A stretch of 64,000 nucleotides of DNA from an uncultured Bacteroidales bacterium (GCA_900318835.1 ONLW01000001.1:80382-144381); one strand, 5' to 3'; positions 34,210 to 43,003 are shown, counted from the stretch's first letter. Numbers and translations: made by a program. The notes: generated by a model from the sequence alone, not told the origin.

Positions 34210-35181
34210 ATGGGACTTTTTAATTTCATCCGCAAAAGCAAAGAGGAAGAGAAGCAGACCCTTGACCAGGGTCTTGAGAAAACCAAGACGAGTCTCTTCC
34301 AAAAAATTACCAAGTCTATCCTTGGAAAATCGACCGTTGACGACGACGTTCTCGACAACCTCGAGGAGACACTCATCACTTCCGATGTGGGCGTTGAAAC
34401 CACCCTCAAAATCATCGATCACCTGCAGGAACGCATCAAACGCGACCGCTATATCTCCACTTCCGAGCTCAATTCCATACTCCGTGCTGAAATCTCACAA
34501 TTGTTGCGCAAACCCGCCTACGATACCGAGGGGCTCTTCCCTGCCAACTTCGAGGCTCCCATGCCCAAAAAGCCGTACGTCATCCTCGTCGTGGGTGTCA
34601 ACGGTGTAGGTAAAACCACCACTATCGCCAAATTAGCCTACCGCTACAAGGCTGCAGGCAGGAAAGTATTGCTTGGTGCTGCCGACACCTTCCGCGCCGC
34701 GGCCGTCGAGCAACTCATGCTTTGGGCCGACCGCGTCGAAGTACCCATCGTGCAACAGGGCATGAATGCCGACCCCGCCTCCGTAGCTTACGATACCCTT
34801 CAGTCGGCGCTCGCCAAGGACAGTGACGTCGTCATCATCGACACCGCCGGACGCCTCCACAACAAGGTGGGTCTCATGAACGAACTCACCAAAATTCGCA
34901 AAGTGATGCAGAAACTCGTCCCCGATGCACCCCACGAGGTACTACTGGTCCTCGACGCCTCCACCGGCCAAAATGCCATTGAGCAAGCACGCCAGTTCAC
35001 CCAGGCCACCGATGTCAACGCCCTTGCCCTCACCAAACTCGACGGCACAGCCAAAGGAGGAGTCATCATCGGCATCTCCGACCAGTTCCACATCCCCGTA
35101 CGCTACATAGGCCTCGGCGAGAAGATGACCGACCTCCAATTATTCAATCCCGACGACTTCGTCGATTCTCTCTTCGACTGA
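34210..35181 (+). CDS. ftsY: Signal recognition particle receptor FtsY
   Basis: This 323-residue SRP-type GTPase has a short acidic/basic N-terminus, the helical N domain and a G domain. The G-domain motifs are GVNGVGKTTTIAKLA, ADTFRAAAVEQL, IDTAGRLHNK, TKLDGTAKGG and GLGEKMTDLQLF. It docks ribosome-SRP complexes at the inner membrane for co-translational insertion. It is followed by rimO after a short repeat-rich gap. Confidence 0.97.
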   Translation: MGLFNFIRKSKEEEKQTLDQGLEKTKTSLFQKITKSILGKSTVDDDVLDNLEETLITSDVGVETTLKIIDHLQERIKRDRYISTSELNSILRAEISQLLRKPAYDTEGLFPANFEAPMPKKPYVILVVGVNGVGKTTTIAKLAYRYKAAGRKVLLGAADTFRAAAVEQLMLWADRVEVPIVQQGMNADPASVAYDTLQSALAKDSDVVIIDTAGRLHNKVGLMNELTKIRKVMQKLVPDAPHEVLLVLDASTGQNAIEQARQFTQATDVNALALTKLDGTAKGGVIIGISDQFHIPVRYIGLGEKMTDLQLFNPDDFVDSLFD

Positions 35182-35182
35182 C

Positions 35183-35206
35183 ACATTAACACATTAACGC
35201 ATTGAA
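35183..35206. repeat. Eight-base direct repeat CACATTAA containing the rimO start
   Basis: CACATTAA, CACATTAA, CGCATTGA follow each other between the ftsY stop and rimO. The TTG inside the third unit is the only usable start codon for rimO. Confidence 0.6.
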
Positions 35207-36497
35207 GATAAACATCATTACACTAGGTTGTTCCAAGAACACTGTTGACAGCGAGAAACTTGCCGGAGCACTCACTGCCGCAGGCCACAAAGTCTTTTTT
35301 GACCGTCAACACAATGACAGCGATGCTGTTATCATCAATACCTGCGGTTTCATAGGCGACGCCAAAGAAGAAAGCATCAACACCATCCTGCAGATGGTGG
35401 GAAAGAAAAAAAAGAAACTCATCGTCTGCGGCTGTCTGGTCGAGCGTTATAAAGAAGAGCTACAGAAAGAAATCCCAGAAGTCGACGCCTGGTACGGTGT
35501 CCACGAGTGGGAGCTGATTAGTTCAGAGTTTGGAGTTCAGAGTTCGAAGTTATCCGAGTGCAACAGCAAAAACTCCGAACTCTCCCGTCCGCTCTCCACC
35601 CCCAGCCACTACGCCTATCTCAAAATCGCCGAAGGCTGCAACCGCAGTTGCTCCTACTGCGCCATCCCTCTCATCCGCGGCGCCCACAAGTCCATACCCA
35701 TCGACGAGCTTATCGAGGAAGCTAAGATACTGGTAAAAAAAGGCGTAAAAGAGCTCCTCGTCATCAGTCAAGACACCACATACTACGGTCTCGACCTCTA
35801 CCATAAGCGTGCATTGGGAGAGCTGCTGGAGCGGCTAGCCTCCGAGAGCGGCGCCGAATGGATACGCCTGCACTACACCTACCCCTCCTCGTTCCCCGTC
35901 GACGCCATCGAGGTGATGCGCCGTCATAAAAACATCTGCAACTATATCGACATTCCTCTACAACATATCAGCACACGCATTCTCAACTCCATGCAGCGCG
36001 GCATCGACCGCGAAGGCACCCTGCGCCTCATCGACACCTTCCGCGCCCAACTGCCCGATGTGGCCATCCGCACCACCCTCATCGTGGGCTATCCCGGCGA
36101 GACAAACGAGGAGTTCGAGGAACTGAAAGACTTTGTTCGTCAAGCCCGTTTCGATCGCATGGGTTGCTTTGCCTACTCGCCCGAGGAAGGCACTGCAGCC
36201 TATAAACTCACTGACAATGTGCCTCAAAAGGAAAAAGAACGACGTGTCAGCGAGTTGATGGCTATTCAGGAACAAGTCTCTTTGGAGAAAAACCAAGAAC
36301 GCGTAGGCAAGACTTTCCGCGTGCTCATTGACAGACTAGATGATGAATTCCTCGTCGGACGTACTGAATACGACAGTCCAGAAGTTGACGACGAGGTGCT
36401 GATACCTAGAGGGAATAAGAGTGTCCATCCCGGTGATTTCGTCGACGTAATCATCACTGATGCCCTCGAAAACGACCTCATGGGCGAACTGGCCTAA
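35202..36497 (+). CDS. rimO: Ribosomal protein uS12 methylthiotransferase RimO (TTG start)
   Basis: This 431-residue radical SAM enzyme methylthiolates an aspartate of ribosomal protein S12. It has the N-terminal UPF0004 domain with cysteines 10, 48 and 78. The radical SAM cluster CNRSCSYC is at residues 146-153 (C146, C150, C153), and a C-terminal TRAM-like domain ends VIITDALENDLMGEL. The start is TTG inside an 8-base repeat; no in-frame ATG precedes it. Residues ~107-128, between the two Fe-S domains, are encoded by a 7-base-period tract (GTTCAGA, GTTTGGA, GTTCAGA, GTTCGAA) and do not resemble relatives. The stop overlaps the convergent rex stop. Confidence 0.93.
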   Translation: MKINIITLGCSKNTVDSEKLAGALTAAGHKVFFDRQHNDSDAVIINTCGFIGDAKEESINTILQMVGKKKKKLIVCGCLVERYKEELQKEIPEVDAWYGVHEWELISSEFGVQSSKLSECNSKNSELSRPLSTPSHYAYLKIAEGCNRSCSYCAIPLIRGAHKSIPIDELIEEAKILVKKGVKELLVISQDTTYYGLDLYHKRALGELLERLASESGAEWIRLHYTYPSSFPVDAIEVMRRHKNICNYIDIPLQHISTRILNSMQRGIDREGTLRLIDTFRAQLPDVAIRTTLIVGYPGETNEEFEELKDFVRQARFDRMGCFAYSPEEGTAAYKLTDNVPQKEKERRVSELMAIQEQVSLEKNQERVGKTFRVLIDRLDDEFLVGRTEYDSPEVDDEVLIPRGNKSVHPGDFVDVIITDALENDLMGELA

Positions 36498-37135
36498 TCC
36501 TCTTCTTGCAGACGACTCGACAACACAGCCAAACTGGCTGCGAGATTCTCATTCTTAATAATAACGCCCGATGGAAGATCAATATGTGCGGGGGCAAAGT
36601 TCCATATTGCCTTGATACCTGCAGACACCAGCAGGTCGGCAACTATCTGAGCCTGAGCTCCTGGCACAGTAATAATACCCAGTTGCACACCCAACCGTCG
36701 CACTAAGTTCTCCAGCTTGTCCATGCCATATACAGGCTTACCGCCCACCATCCTCCCCACTACATTGGGGTCTACATCGAAACCAGCGACGACATCCAGT
36801 CCATAGTTCTTAAAACCGGGGTATTGCAGCAGAGTTTTGCCAAGTCCGCCAACACCCACCAACACTGCCTCGTTGTAGTTGTCATAGCCGAGGTAGGTTT
36901 TCATGTCGTTCAGTAACAACTCAGTACGGAATCCCATCTTGGGACGACCTGGCACCGAACTGACGCTCGCCAAATCCTTTCTCACCTGCACCGCATTGAG
37001 AGACAGACTCTCAGCCATGGTACTCGACGACACAAACTCCTGTCCCTCTGAGAGTCGCTCCTGCAGATAGCAGTAGTAGATGGGCAGACGGCTGAGGGTT
37101 GCTTTGGGGATAACAAGTGTTTTTTCGTCTTTCAT
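36494..37135 (-). CDS. rex: Redox-sensing transcriptional repressor Rex
   Basis: This 213-residue repressor has an N-terminal winged helix (PKATLSRLPIYYCYLQ; SLNAVQVRKDLA) and a Rossmann domain (AVLVGVGGLGKTLLQ). The Rossmann domain senses the NADH/NAD+ ratio. Rex controls fermentation and respiration genes in many bacteria. I chose ATG 37135, since the frame upstream of it runs through the promoter (TACTTTTG, 37173-37166). The gene converges on rimO with a 4-base overlap of the two ends. Confidence 0.95.
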   Translation of the reverse strand: MKDEKTLVIPKATLSRLPIYYCYLQERLSEGQEFVSSSTMAESLSLNAVQVRKDLASVSSVPGRPKMGFRTELLLNDMKTYLGYDNYNEAVLVGVGGLGKTLLQYPGFKNYGLDVVAGFDVDPNVVGRMVGGKPVYGMDKLENLVRRLGVQLGIITVPGAQAQIVADLLVSAGIKAIWNFAPAHIDLPSGVIIKNENLAASLAVLSSRLQEED

Positions 37136-37165
37136 TCCTTTTTTATCGTTTACTATTTGCGGGTG

Positions 37166-37173
37166 CAAAAGTA
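37166..37173 (-). promoter_or_regulatory. -7 box of rex
   Basis: TACTTTTG on the minus strand lies about 30 bases before the rex ATG, with TTTG about 23 bases further upstream at 37200-37197. Confidence 0.6.
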
Positions 37174-37384
37174 CGATTTTTTTTTTACATTGAGAACAAA
37201 AAAAAGTAAAAAGTCGTAAATCAATAAATTGCAATCTGGTAGTTTATACTATCACCTTTTGTAACTATCGATATTCCTTATGAAAGAGAAGGTAGAAAAC
37301 TGCAAGGGGTATCCTATCCGGAGCACCCCAATGCTGCCAGTTATGAAAAAAAAGGTTATCCACAGAAACACAAAAAGTTTATCT

Positions 37385-37410
37385 CCCGGACCCCACAAAA
37401 CAGGTCCGGG
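37385..37410 (-). terminator. Hairpin after the TPR-AraC gene
   Basis: CCCGGACC pairs with GGTCCGGG over a 10-base loop. On the minus strand it is followed, after GAGATAAAC, by TTTTTG, so it is a modest terminator. Confidence 0.5.
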
Positions 37411-37452
37411 AAATGAAATAACGCTATTGCGTGCCTCTCAATCCAGCCGTTG

Positions 37453-39273
37453 TCATGCCCCCATTAGGACCATCTGACTGCGGTAGTAGGAGGGGGTAAT
37501 CTCGTACTTGGCCTTGAAAGCACGGCTAAAGACAATGGGACTGTTGAAGCCGCTCGCGATGGAGATGTCGCTGATATTCAAATCGGGACGATCAGTGAGC
37601 ATCTGGCAGGCATGCTCAAGACGGAGCTCACGGATAAACTCGGAAATAGAGGCATACTGGCTGCCCTGTGCGAAGGCGGCACCAATACGACGGTCGGAGA
37701 GGTGGAAACGGTCCATGAGTGTCTGACGTCCGAAACTAGGGTCGGTATAGAGTTTCTCACTGCGAATCACCCCGCTGAGATAGTCAAATAGCTGTTCATC
37801 AGACATCTCGTCGGGGTTGCAAGGGCCGGGCGTACGCTGTTCTTCGACGGCGGAGGTATCTTCTGCGGACAGGGCGTTTCTTGCCGCTGCAGTTTCCGTC
37901 TTCAGTTTTACCGCCTCGGCAAGCCGCTCGGCCAACACCCTGTTCTTTCGGTCGATAGCACGGCGGGAGAGAAACAGCCAGACGGCAGCCACAATGGCTA
38001 AGAGGGCCAAAACGAGGTGTATGATTGCCGCACGCCTGCTGTTCTGCGCCTTCTGCCTCTCGGCCTCCACTTTCATCTGTTCCTCCTGCAGATGGTAGCG
38101 GGCGGCGTACTCATGGGCGCGACTCTCAAGAAGCTGTTTGTTAAGTATATCCCTCAACTCACCGTAACGCCTCAGGTAACTGTTGGCGGCGTAATAATTG
38201 CCCGCGGCCTCTGCCATGACGGCACAGCCCTTGAGGATGGTGACATAGTTGCTGTTAAGGGTGTCGTCGCCCAAGCGGTCCTCCACCTCGTCGTAGATGG
38301 GCAGCACCTTGGAGTATTGGCCGAGTCGGAGATAGGCGGAGGAGAGTATCATCCTGCCGTTCAGCGTCTTGGAATAGTCGCTACGCTCAAAAAGGGCGAG
38401 GTAGTGGCGGGCCGAGTCCTGATATTGTCGCGGACGAGGACGTCCGCGTTCCCAGCAGTCGCCATAGGCAATAGTCAGATAACTATAGGCCTGCGAGGTG
38501 TAGAAGTCGCAGTAGCCCTGCCGCTCCGTCTCATTGGGTGGCAAACGGTAGGATCCGTCGTCGTAGTCGTTGGGATGCTCGCGGAAATCGTTGATTTTCT
38601 CGATCATACGATTGGCAAGGGGAATCATCTCGGACGGGCGGTCGAGTTCACTGAGGACGCCAATCTTGCGCTTGAGAGCAATGATGCAGGCATCTAACTC
38701 GTTGAAATGACTCTGGTTGTCGAGGGCACCAATCACACCGTCGAGCTTAGAGAGACCCTTTTCCACCTCCCCCATGCGGGTGAGAACGGCGCCAATCTCG
38801 GCTTCGGTGCGCAGAGCCTCGGTCTCCTCGCCCTGCAGGCGGCAGTAGTCCGCTTTCTCGGTAGCCCAACGCAGGTAGGCGACGTTGTCGCCCCGGCGTC
38901 GCGAGATACCGACGAGCAGGTCGAGTACATTCCAGCGGTTGTCGGGTTCCTTGTTGACGAAGTCGCTCTCCATCAGACTTTCAAGCATCTGGTAGGCGGT
39001 GTCGAGCGGCCATTCGTCGGATGATTTGCAATAGACGGTGGCTCTCAGCAGCGTAGCGCGGTCGGGCTCGATGTTGCCCACCAACACACCGGAATCAATA
39101 ATTTCCAGCGCCCGCTCAGAGTCGTGGCCATAGATGTTCATCACCGCATCGGCGGTATAAATCGTATCCGACGGTTGTGCCTCGTACCCGTTTCCGCGGT
39201 TCCCAGCATCCAAGCAGGCGGCCAATACCACCGTCAAAACGCTTATAATATAAAGGTATACACCTTTTCTCAT
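37453..39273 (-). CDS. Membrane-anchored TPR regulator with cytoplasmic AraC-type DNA-binding domain
   Basis: The 606-residue protein has an N-terminal lipoprotein signal (VVLAAC, cysteine 20) and a TPR-like helical sensor region at about residues 30-420. One transmembrane helix (IIHLVLALLAIVAAVWLFL) follows near 430-450, then a coiled linker. A C-terminal AraC helix-turn-helix (ISEFIRELRLEHACQML; ISDISIASGFNSPIVFSRAF) ends the protein. This is a one-component transmembrane regulator: sensing outside the cytoplasm, DNA binding inside. The start at 39273 follows a -7 box (39318-39311). Residues ~273-282 (WERGRPRPRQ) are encoded by a perfect palindrome that looks inserted. Confidence 0.85.
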   Translation of the reverse strand: MRKGVYLYIISVLTVVLAACLDAGNRGNGYEAQPSDTIYTADAVMNIYGHDSERALEIIDSGVLVGNIEPDRATLLRATVYCKSSDEWPLDTAYQMLESLMESDFVNKEPDNRWNVLDLLVGISRRRGDNVAYLRWATEKADYCRLQGEETEALRTEAEIGAVLTRMGEVEKGLSKLDGVIGALDNQSHFNELDACIIALKRKIGVLSELDRPSEMIPLANRMIEKINDFREHPNDYDDGSYRLPPNETERQGYCDFYTSQAYSYLTIAYGDCWERGRPRPRQYQDSARHYLALFERSDYSKTLNGRMILSSAYLRLGQYSKVLPIYDEVEDRLGDDTLNSNYVTILKGCAVMAEAAGNYYAANSYLRRYGELRDILNKQLLESRAHEYAARYHLQEEQMKVEAERQKAQNSRRAAIIHLVLALLAIVAAVWLFLSRRAIDRKNRVLAERLAEAVKLKTETAAARNALSAEDTSAVEEQRTPGPCNPDEMSDEQLFDYLSGVIRSEKLYTDPSFGRQTLMDRFHLSDRRIGAAFAQGSQYASISEFIRELRLEHACQMLTDRPDLNISDISIASGFNSPIVFSRAFKAKYEITPSYYRSQMVLMGA

Positions 39274-39310
39274 TTTTCGTTCCTTTTTTGGCAACAACAA
39301 ATTGATGATG

Positions 39311-39318
39311 CAAAAATA
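39311..39318 (-). promoter_or_regulatory. -7 box of the TPR-AraC gene
   Basis: TATTTTTG on the minus strand, 38 bases before the ATG at 39273; poly-A/T DNA occupies the -33 region. Confidence 0.55.
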
Positions 39319-39356
39319 CGATTTTTTTTTAACATAAACAAAAAAAAACAAAAAAA

Positions 39357-39431
39357 ACACCTACCGTGGTTGGAGATGGGTAGGTGTTGGGTAGGAGATG
39401 ATAAAGAGTTGGGTAAGAGTTGATAGGTAGA
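39357..39431. repeat. CTACC palindromic repeat, copy R4 (one arm short)
   Basis: The centre is CCGTGG (39364-39369). The right arm carries GGAGATG, GGTAGGTGTTG, GGTAGGAGATG, ATAAAGAGTTG, GGTAAGAGTTG, ATAGGTAG, in the same order as copy R3. The left arm is only ACACCTACC, bounded by poly-A. It lies between the divergent TPR-AraC gene and the cobalamin riboswitch. Confidence 0.75.
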
Positions 39432-39558
39432 CAGTGTTGATTTACAACGTATTGCAAACATCCTTCCGAGTACGTTTTTCAGAAAAAGGAGCAAAAATCA
39501 TAACACTATGAAAATGAAAATGATAGGACTTTTTTTCGGCCGTATCGGAAAAAAGTCG

Positions 39559-39566
39559 TACCTTTG
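39559..39566 (+). promoter_or_regulatory. -7 box upstream of the cobalamin riboswitch
   Basis: TACCTTTG matches TAnnTTTG and is placed a few bases upstream of the riboswitch, so the transcript would start close to the first base of the aptamer. Confidence 0.65.
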
Positions 39567-39567
39567 C

Positions 39568-39800
39568 ATCGGTTTTGGTTCCCCCGCGAGGGGGCTAAGA
39601 GGGAACCAGGTGCGAATCCTGGACAGTCCCGCTGCTGTGAGTTCCAACAACTTACACAGTTTTTAACCAACGGTCACTGTGGCGCCAGCAGGTGCTGTGG
39701 GAAGGCCAAAAACTGGGAACCAATGGGTCCCCTAGGAGTCTCGGCAACCAAAGTGGAGCCAAGGTCCCCTAGTGTAGGAACAAGTCAGAAGACCTGCCAA
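39568..39800 (+). ncRNA. Cobalamin (B12) riboswitch
   Basis: The segment shows the conserved cobalamin aptamer blocks in order: GGAACCAGGTGCGAATCCTGG followed by ACAGTCCCGCTGCTGTG (B12-box-like core), CGGTCACTGTGGCGCC, GGTGCTGTGGGAAGGCC and AAGTCAGAAGACCTGCC near the 3' end. It lies 47 bases upstream of a btuB/btuG operon. By family knowledge, adenosyl- or methylcobalamin binding represses expression of B12 uptake genes. The start here is the TATA-like -7 box at 39559 and the end is the GACCTGCC block. Confidence 0.95.
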
Positions 39801-39847
39801 AGCTACAATCAATCATTAACAGCCCTCGAGGAATGGTCGTTTAATGC

Positions 39848-41908
39848 ATGAGCATTGTTGTTGAAAACATAGTATCGTTTATTGTTTGCTGCCATCGGTA
39901 CGCCGGCAAAGGCAGACTCCTGCTCAAAACCACCCTTTCCTCGGGGGTCTTTTTTTTGTGTATCGCACTGACTGCCAACGCGCAAACACCAGACACCCTC
40001 AAGCGGACGACACTGGAGGAGGTGACCGTCAGCGCCCAACGCACCCCCACGGAAACCCGCACCGCAGCGCCCACACAAGTTGTTGATGCCGAAAAGCTTG
40101 AACACATTGGAGCCCTGCAGCTGAGCGATGCGCTGAAGCAGATGGCGGGCGTAACGCTGAAGGACTATGGTGGTGTGGGCGGCATCAAAACCGTCTCGGC
40201 CCGTGGATTGGGCAGCCAGTTCTCGGCAGTGACCATCGACGGCATCCCCGTCGACGACAGCCAGAACGGCCAGGTGGACCTCGGCCGTTACCTCCTGGGA
40301 AACAGCGCCTACGTAAGTTTCAGCCAGGGGCAGGAGCAAGGCTCCCTCCTCTCAGCCCGCGCTTATGCCGCCGGCAACACCCTCAACATGGAGACTGCCG
40401 AGCCGCAGTTCTGGCCCGGCGAGCACGTGAAACTTAAGGCCGGTACCGAAGTGGGCTCTTTCGGCCTTCTATCCCCCACCCTAACGTGGGAGCAACGCTG
40501 GAGCAAACGCCTGAAAAGCAGCTTCTACGCCAACTACCTCAAGAGCGACGGCGACTACCCCTTCACGCTCTACTATACCGCTTCGCACGACGACAGCTCA
40601 TCGGTGGAGCGGCGCAAGCACTCAGCGGTGTGGATGGCTACGGCAGATGGCAATCTGTTCTACACCATCGGAGATGGCAACACATTGGTTACCAAGATAC
40701 ACTATATGTGCGGCGCCCACGAGCTACCCGGCCCCGTATCGTTCTACTCGCAAGCCATTTCCGGGCAAAGTTCCACCGAGGAGCTGGCCTTTGTCCAGTC
40801 GCAGTGGCGTGTGAAGCGCGAGCGGTGGAAATTGCAAGTACTTGGAAAACTACGCTATAGCTACGATGACTATACCGACACCACAGCGGGAGAGGACATC
40901 TACAACGACTACCGACAGAAGGAGGCCTACCTGAGCGCCAGCTTCCAACGGGAGCTCACCCCTTGGCTCGACCTCAATCTGGCGGCCGACGGCGACCTGA
41001 GTCACCTGAAGAGCAATCTGGAGAAGCGTAACGACGTGACACGCCACACGCTGATTGCCGTCGCGGCGCTTCATTCGCGCGTCGACTTCCGCCGCACAAA
41101 GCTGGAGGCCTCCGCACATCTGCTTTTCAACCAGGTGATTGACCGCGTGAACGACCTCGACACCTTGCCCACCTACCGCCGCCTCTCACCCTTCCTCTCG
41201 CTGATGTACACGCTGGACGAAGGGACCTCGCTGCGGATGTTCTACAAGATGACCTACCGCGCCCCCAACTTCGGCGAGCTCTATTTCTTCCAGCTCTTCC
41301 CCCGCAACCTGCGTCCCGAGCAGGCCCACCAAGTAAACTTCGGCGTCACCCACATGCAACAATGGGAATGGGGCTCACTGCAAGCCACCTGCGACCTCTA
41401 CACCAACCACGTGAACGACAAGATAGTGTCGAAACCCACCAACAACATGTACTACTGGTCGATGGAGAACCTCGGCATAGTGGACATCTTGGGAACGGAC
41501 GCCACCGCGGAGTTCCAAGTCTCAAGCTTCCAGTTCCACCTGAACTACAGCTATCAGCGTGCCGTTGACCACTCGAAGAAGGAGAGCAAGACCTACGGCC
41601 ACCAGATAGTCTACACTCCGCGCCATTCGGGCGGCGGCTCCATCCGCTGGGAGAGCCGGTGGGTGAACCTCGGCGCCACCCTCATGGTGGTGGGCGAACG
41701 CTACAGCATGGCGCAGAACACCGAACAGAACCGCCTCCCGGCCTACTGCGACCTCGGCCTCTCGGCCCACCGGAAGTTCGACCTCCGCCTCGGCACCCTC
41801 AACGTCGCCCTCCACGTGCTCAACCTGCTCGATACCCAATACGAAGTAATCCGCGCCTATCCCATGATGGGACGCAACTGGAAACTCAGTGTCACCTACG
41901 ATTTCTAA
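39848..41908 (+). CDS. btuB: TonB-dependent vitamin B12 receptor (BtuB-like)
   Basis: This 686-residue outer-membrane receptor has a signal peptide ending near LTANA|QT and a TonB-box-like start (LEEVTVSAQRTPTE). A plug domain follows (LSDALKQMAGVTLKDYGG; SARGLGSQFSAVTIDGIPVD), then a 22-strand-type barrel ending WKLSVTYDF. The cobalamin riboswitch just upstream and the BtuG-like lipoprotein downstream identify B12 as the ligand. The N-terminus before the hydrophobic stretch is unusually long (~28 residues); ATG 39848 is the only ATG in frame. A hairpin plus eight T residues falls within the signal-peptide codons (39915-39957). Confidence 0.9.
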   Translation: MSIVVENIVSFIVCCHRYAGKGRLLLKTTLSSGVFFLCIALTANAQTPDTLKRTTLEEVTVSAQRTPTETRTAAPTQVVDAEKLEHIGALQLSDALKQMAGVTLKDYGGVGGIKTVSARGLGSQFSAVTIDGIPVDDSQNGQVDLGRYLLGNSAYVSFSQGQEQGSLLSARAYAAGNTLNMETAEPQFWPGEHVKLKAGTEVGSFGLLSPTLTWEQRWSKRLKSSFYANYLKSDGDYPFTLYYTASHDDSSSVERRKHSAVWMATADGNLFYTIGDGNTLVTKIHYMCGAHELPGPVSFYSQAISGQSSTEELAFVQSQWRVKRERWKLQVLGKLRYSYDDYTDTTAGEDIYNDYRQKEAYLSASFQRELTPWLDLNLAADGDLSHLKSNLEKRNDVTRHTLIAVAALHSRVDFRRTKLEASAHLLFNQVIDRVNDLDTLPTYRRLSPFLSLMYTLDEGTSLRMFYKMTYRAPNFGELYFFQLFPRNLRPEQAHQVNFGVTHMQQWEWGSLQATCDLYTNHVNDKIVSKPTNNMYYWSMENLGIVDILGTDATAEFQVSSFQFHLNYSYQRAVDHSKKESKTYGHQIVYTPRHSGGGSIRWESRWVNLGATLMVVGERYSMAQNTEQNRLPAYCDLGLSAHRKFDLRLGTLNVALHVLNLLDTQYEVIRAYPMMGRNWKLSVTYDF

Positions 41909-41929
41909 TACATATATATAATAGATAGC

Positions 41930-43003
41930 ATGAAACATCTCAGCAGAATCCTCCTCGCCACGATGGCCGTATTCATTTTTACAGCCTGCGAGAAAGACAA
42001 CACCGACCCGTCGGGAAGCACAGACACTGTCCCCACCGACACCATCCCGCCGACGCCCGACGCCTTTGCTCTGGTGCTCAACGAGGGCAACTACGGAAGC
42101 AACAACGCCTCGGTGTCGCGCCTCAACCTCGCCACGGGCGCCATCGACAACAACTGGTTCGACCGTGCCAACGGACGTGGCCTCGGCAACCAGGCCCAAG
42201 ACATGATTGTTTACGGATCGAAGGTCTACATCACCGTCACCGAGTCGAATAGTCTCGAAGTTCTCAACCCCGCCACGGGCATCTCGAACCGCATCGACAT
42301 GGGTAGCCGCAAACCCCGCAGCATCGCTGCCGCCGACGGCAAGCTCTACATCACCTGCTACAACCCCTGCAGCGTCATCCGTGTCGACACCGCCTCGCTC
42401 ACCGTCGAAGCCACCTGCACCCTCGGAGAATTTCGCCCCGAAGGCATCGCCATCGCACAGGGCAAAGCCTTCGTAGCCAGCAGCTACCAGGGCAACACCT
42501 ACGACAACCACCTCTACGTCGTCGACCTCACCACCTTCGCCAACCCCACTACCGTCACCGTCGGCATGAATCTCTCCAACGTAAAGAGAATCAGCGACAA
42601 CAAGGTCATCGTCTCGTGGATTGGCAACTATGGAGACATTCCCTCGGGCTCCGCCATCGTCGATGCCACCACCCTCGCTGTCACCAACACGGGCGAGGCG
42701 TTGCAGAAGATGGATGTCTATAACGGCAAGGTCTACGGCTACTCCGTTGAATACGACGCCGACTGGAACGAGACTAACAGCTGGAAAGTCATCACCGCCG
42801 ACGGCTCGGCAGAGACCTTCCCCTTCGCCGTCAGCCTCGACGCCAACGCCTATGGCATCAACATCAACCCCGCCAACGGCGATTTCTATCTCACCTCGTC
42901 GAGCTACACCACCAATGGCGACGTCTACAGCTTCACACCCAGTGGCACACGCCGCTTCAAGGTCGAAGCTGGCTCCATCCCCTCGAAAATATTGTTCCTA
43001 TAA
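41930..43003 (+). CDS. btuG: Surface B12-binding beta-propeller lipoprotein (BtuG-like)
   Basis: This 357-residue lipoprotein (cysteine 20, IFTAC) has a YncE/DUF5074-like beta-propeller: repeated blades such as GKLYITCYNPCSVIRVDTAS and KVYITVTESNSLEVLNPATG. In gut Bacteroides, BtuG is a surface lipoprotein of this fold that binds cobalamin with very high affinity and caps BtuB. Its place 21 bases after btuB under a B12 riboswitch makes that role likely. The acidic residues after the cysteine (EKDNTD) fit surface export. Confidence 0.88.
   Translation: MKHLSRILLATMAVFIFTACEKDNTDPSGSTDTVPTDTIPPTPDAFALVLNEGNYGSNNASVSRLNLATGAIDNNWFDRANGRGLGNQAQDMIVYGSKVYITVTESNSLEVLNPATGISNRIDMGSRKPRSIAAADGKLYITCYNPCSVIRVDTASLTVEATCTLGEFRPEGIAIAQGKAFVASSYQGNTYDNHLYVVDLTTFANPTTVTVGMNLSNVKRISDNKVIVSWIGNYGDIPSGSAIVDATTLAVTNTGEALQKMDVYNGKVYGYSVEYDADWNETNSWKVITADGSAETFPFAVSLDANAYGININPANGDFYLTSSSYTTNGDVYSFTPSGTRRFKVEAGSIPSKILFL

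Larger units (their letters stand above)
37136..37452. other. Intergenic region between rex and the TPR-AraC gene
   Basis: This 317-base gap holds the rex promoter, a GC hairpin at 37385-37410 beyond the stop of the TPR-AraC gene and a single TTATCCACA sequence (37356-37364). No gene or CTACC repeat is visible. A 37280-37477 open frame looks like noise. Confidence 0.55.

Noticed and set aside
36494-36497. Overlap of the rimO and rex stops as a possible annotation error
   Set aside because: Both genes end with normal family C-termini, so the 4-base convergent overlap is real.
37356-37364. TTATCCACA, a match to the DnaA-box consensus
   Set aside because: Only one copy is visible; a nonamer is expected by chance about once in a window this size on two strands. 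There is no cluster, DNA-unwinding element or dnaA/dnaN nearby to suggest an origin.
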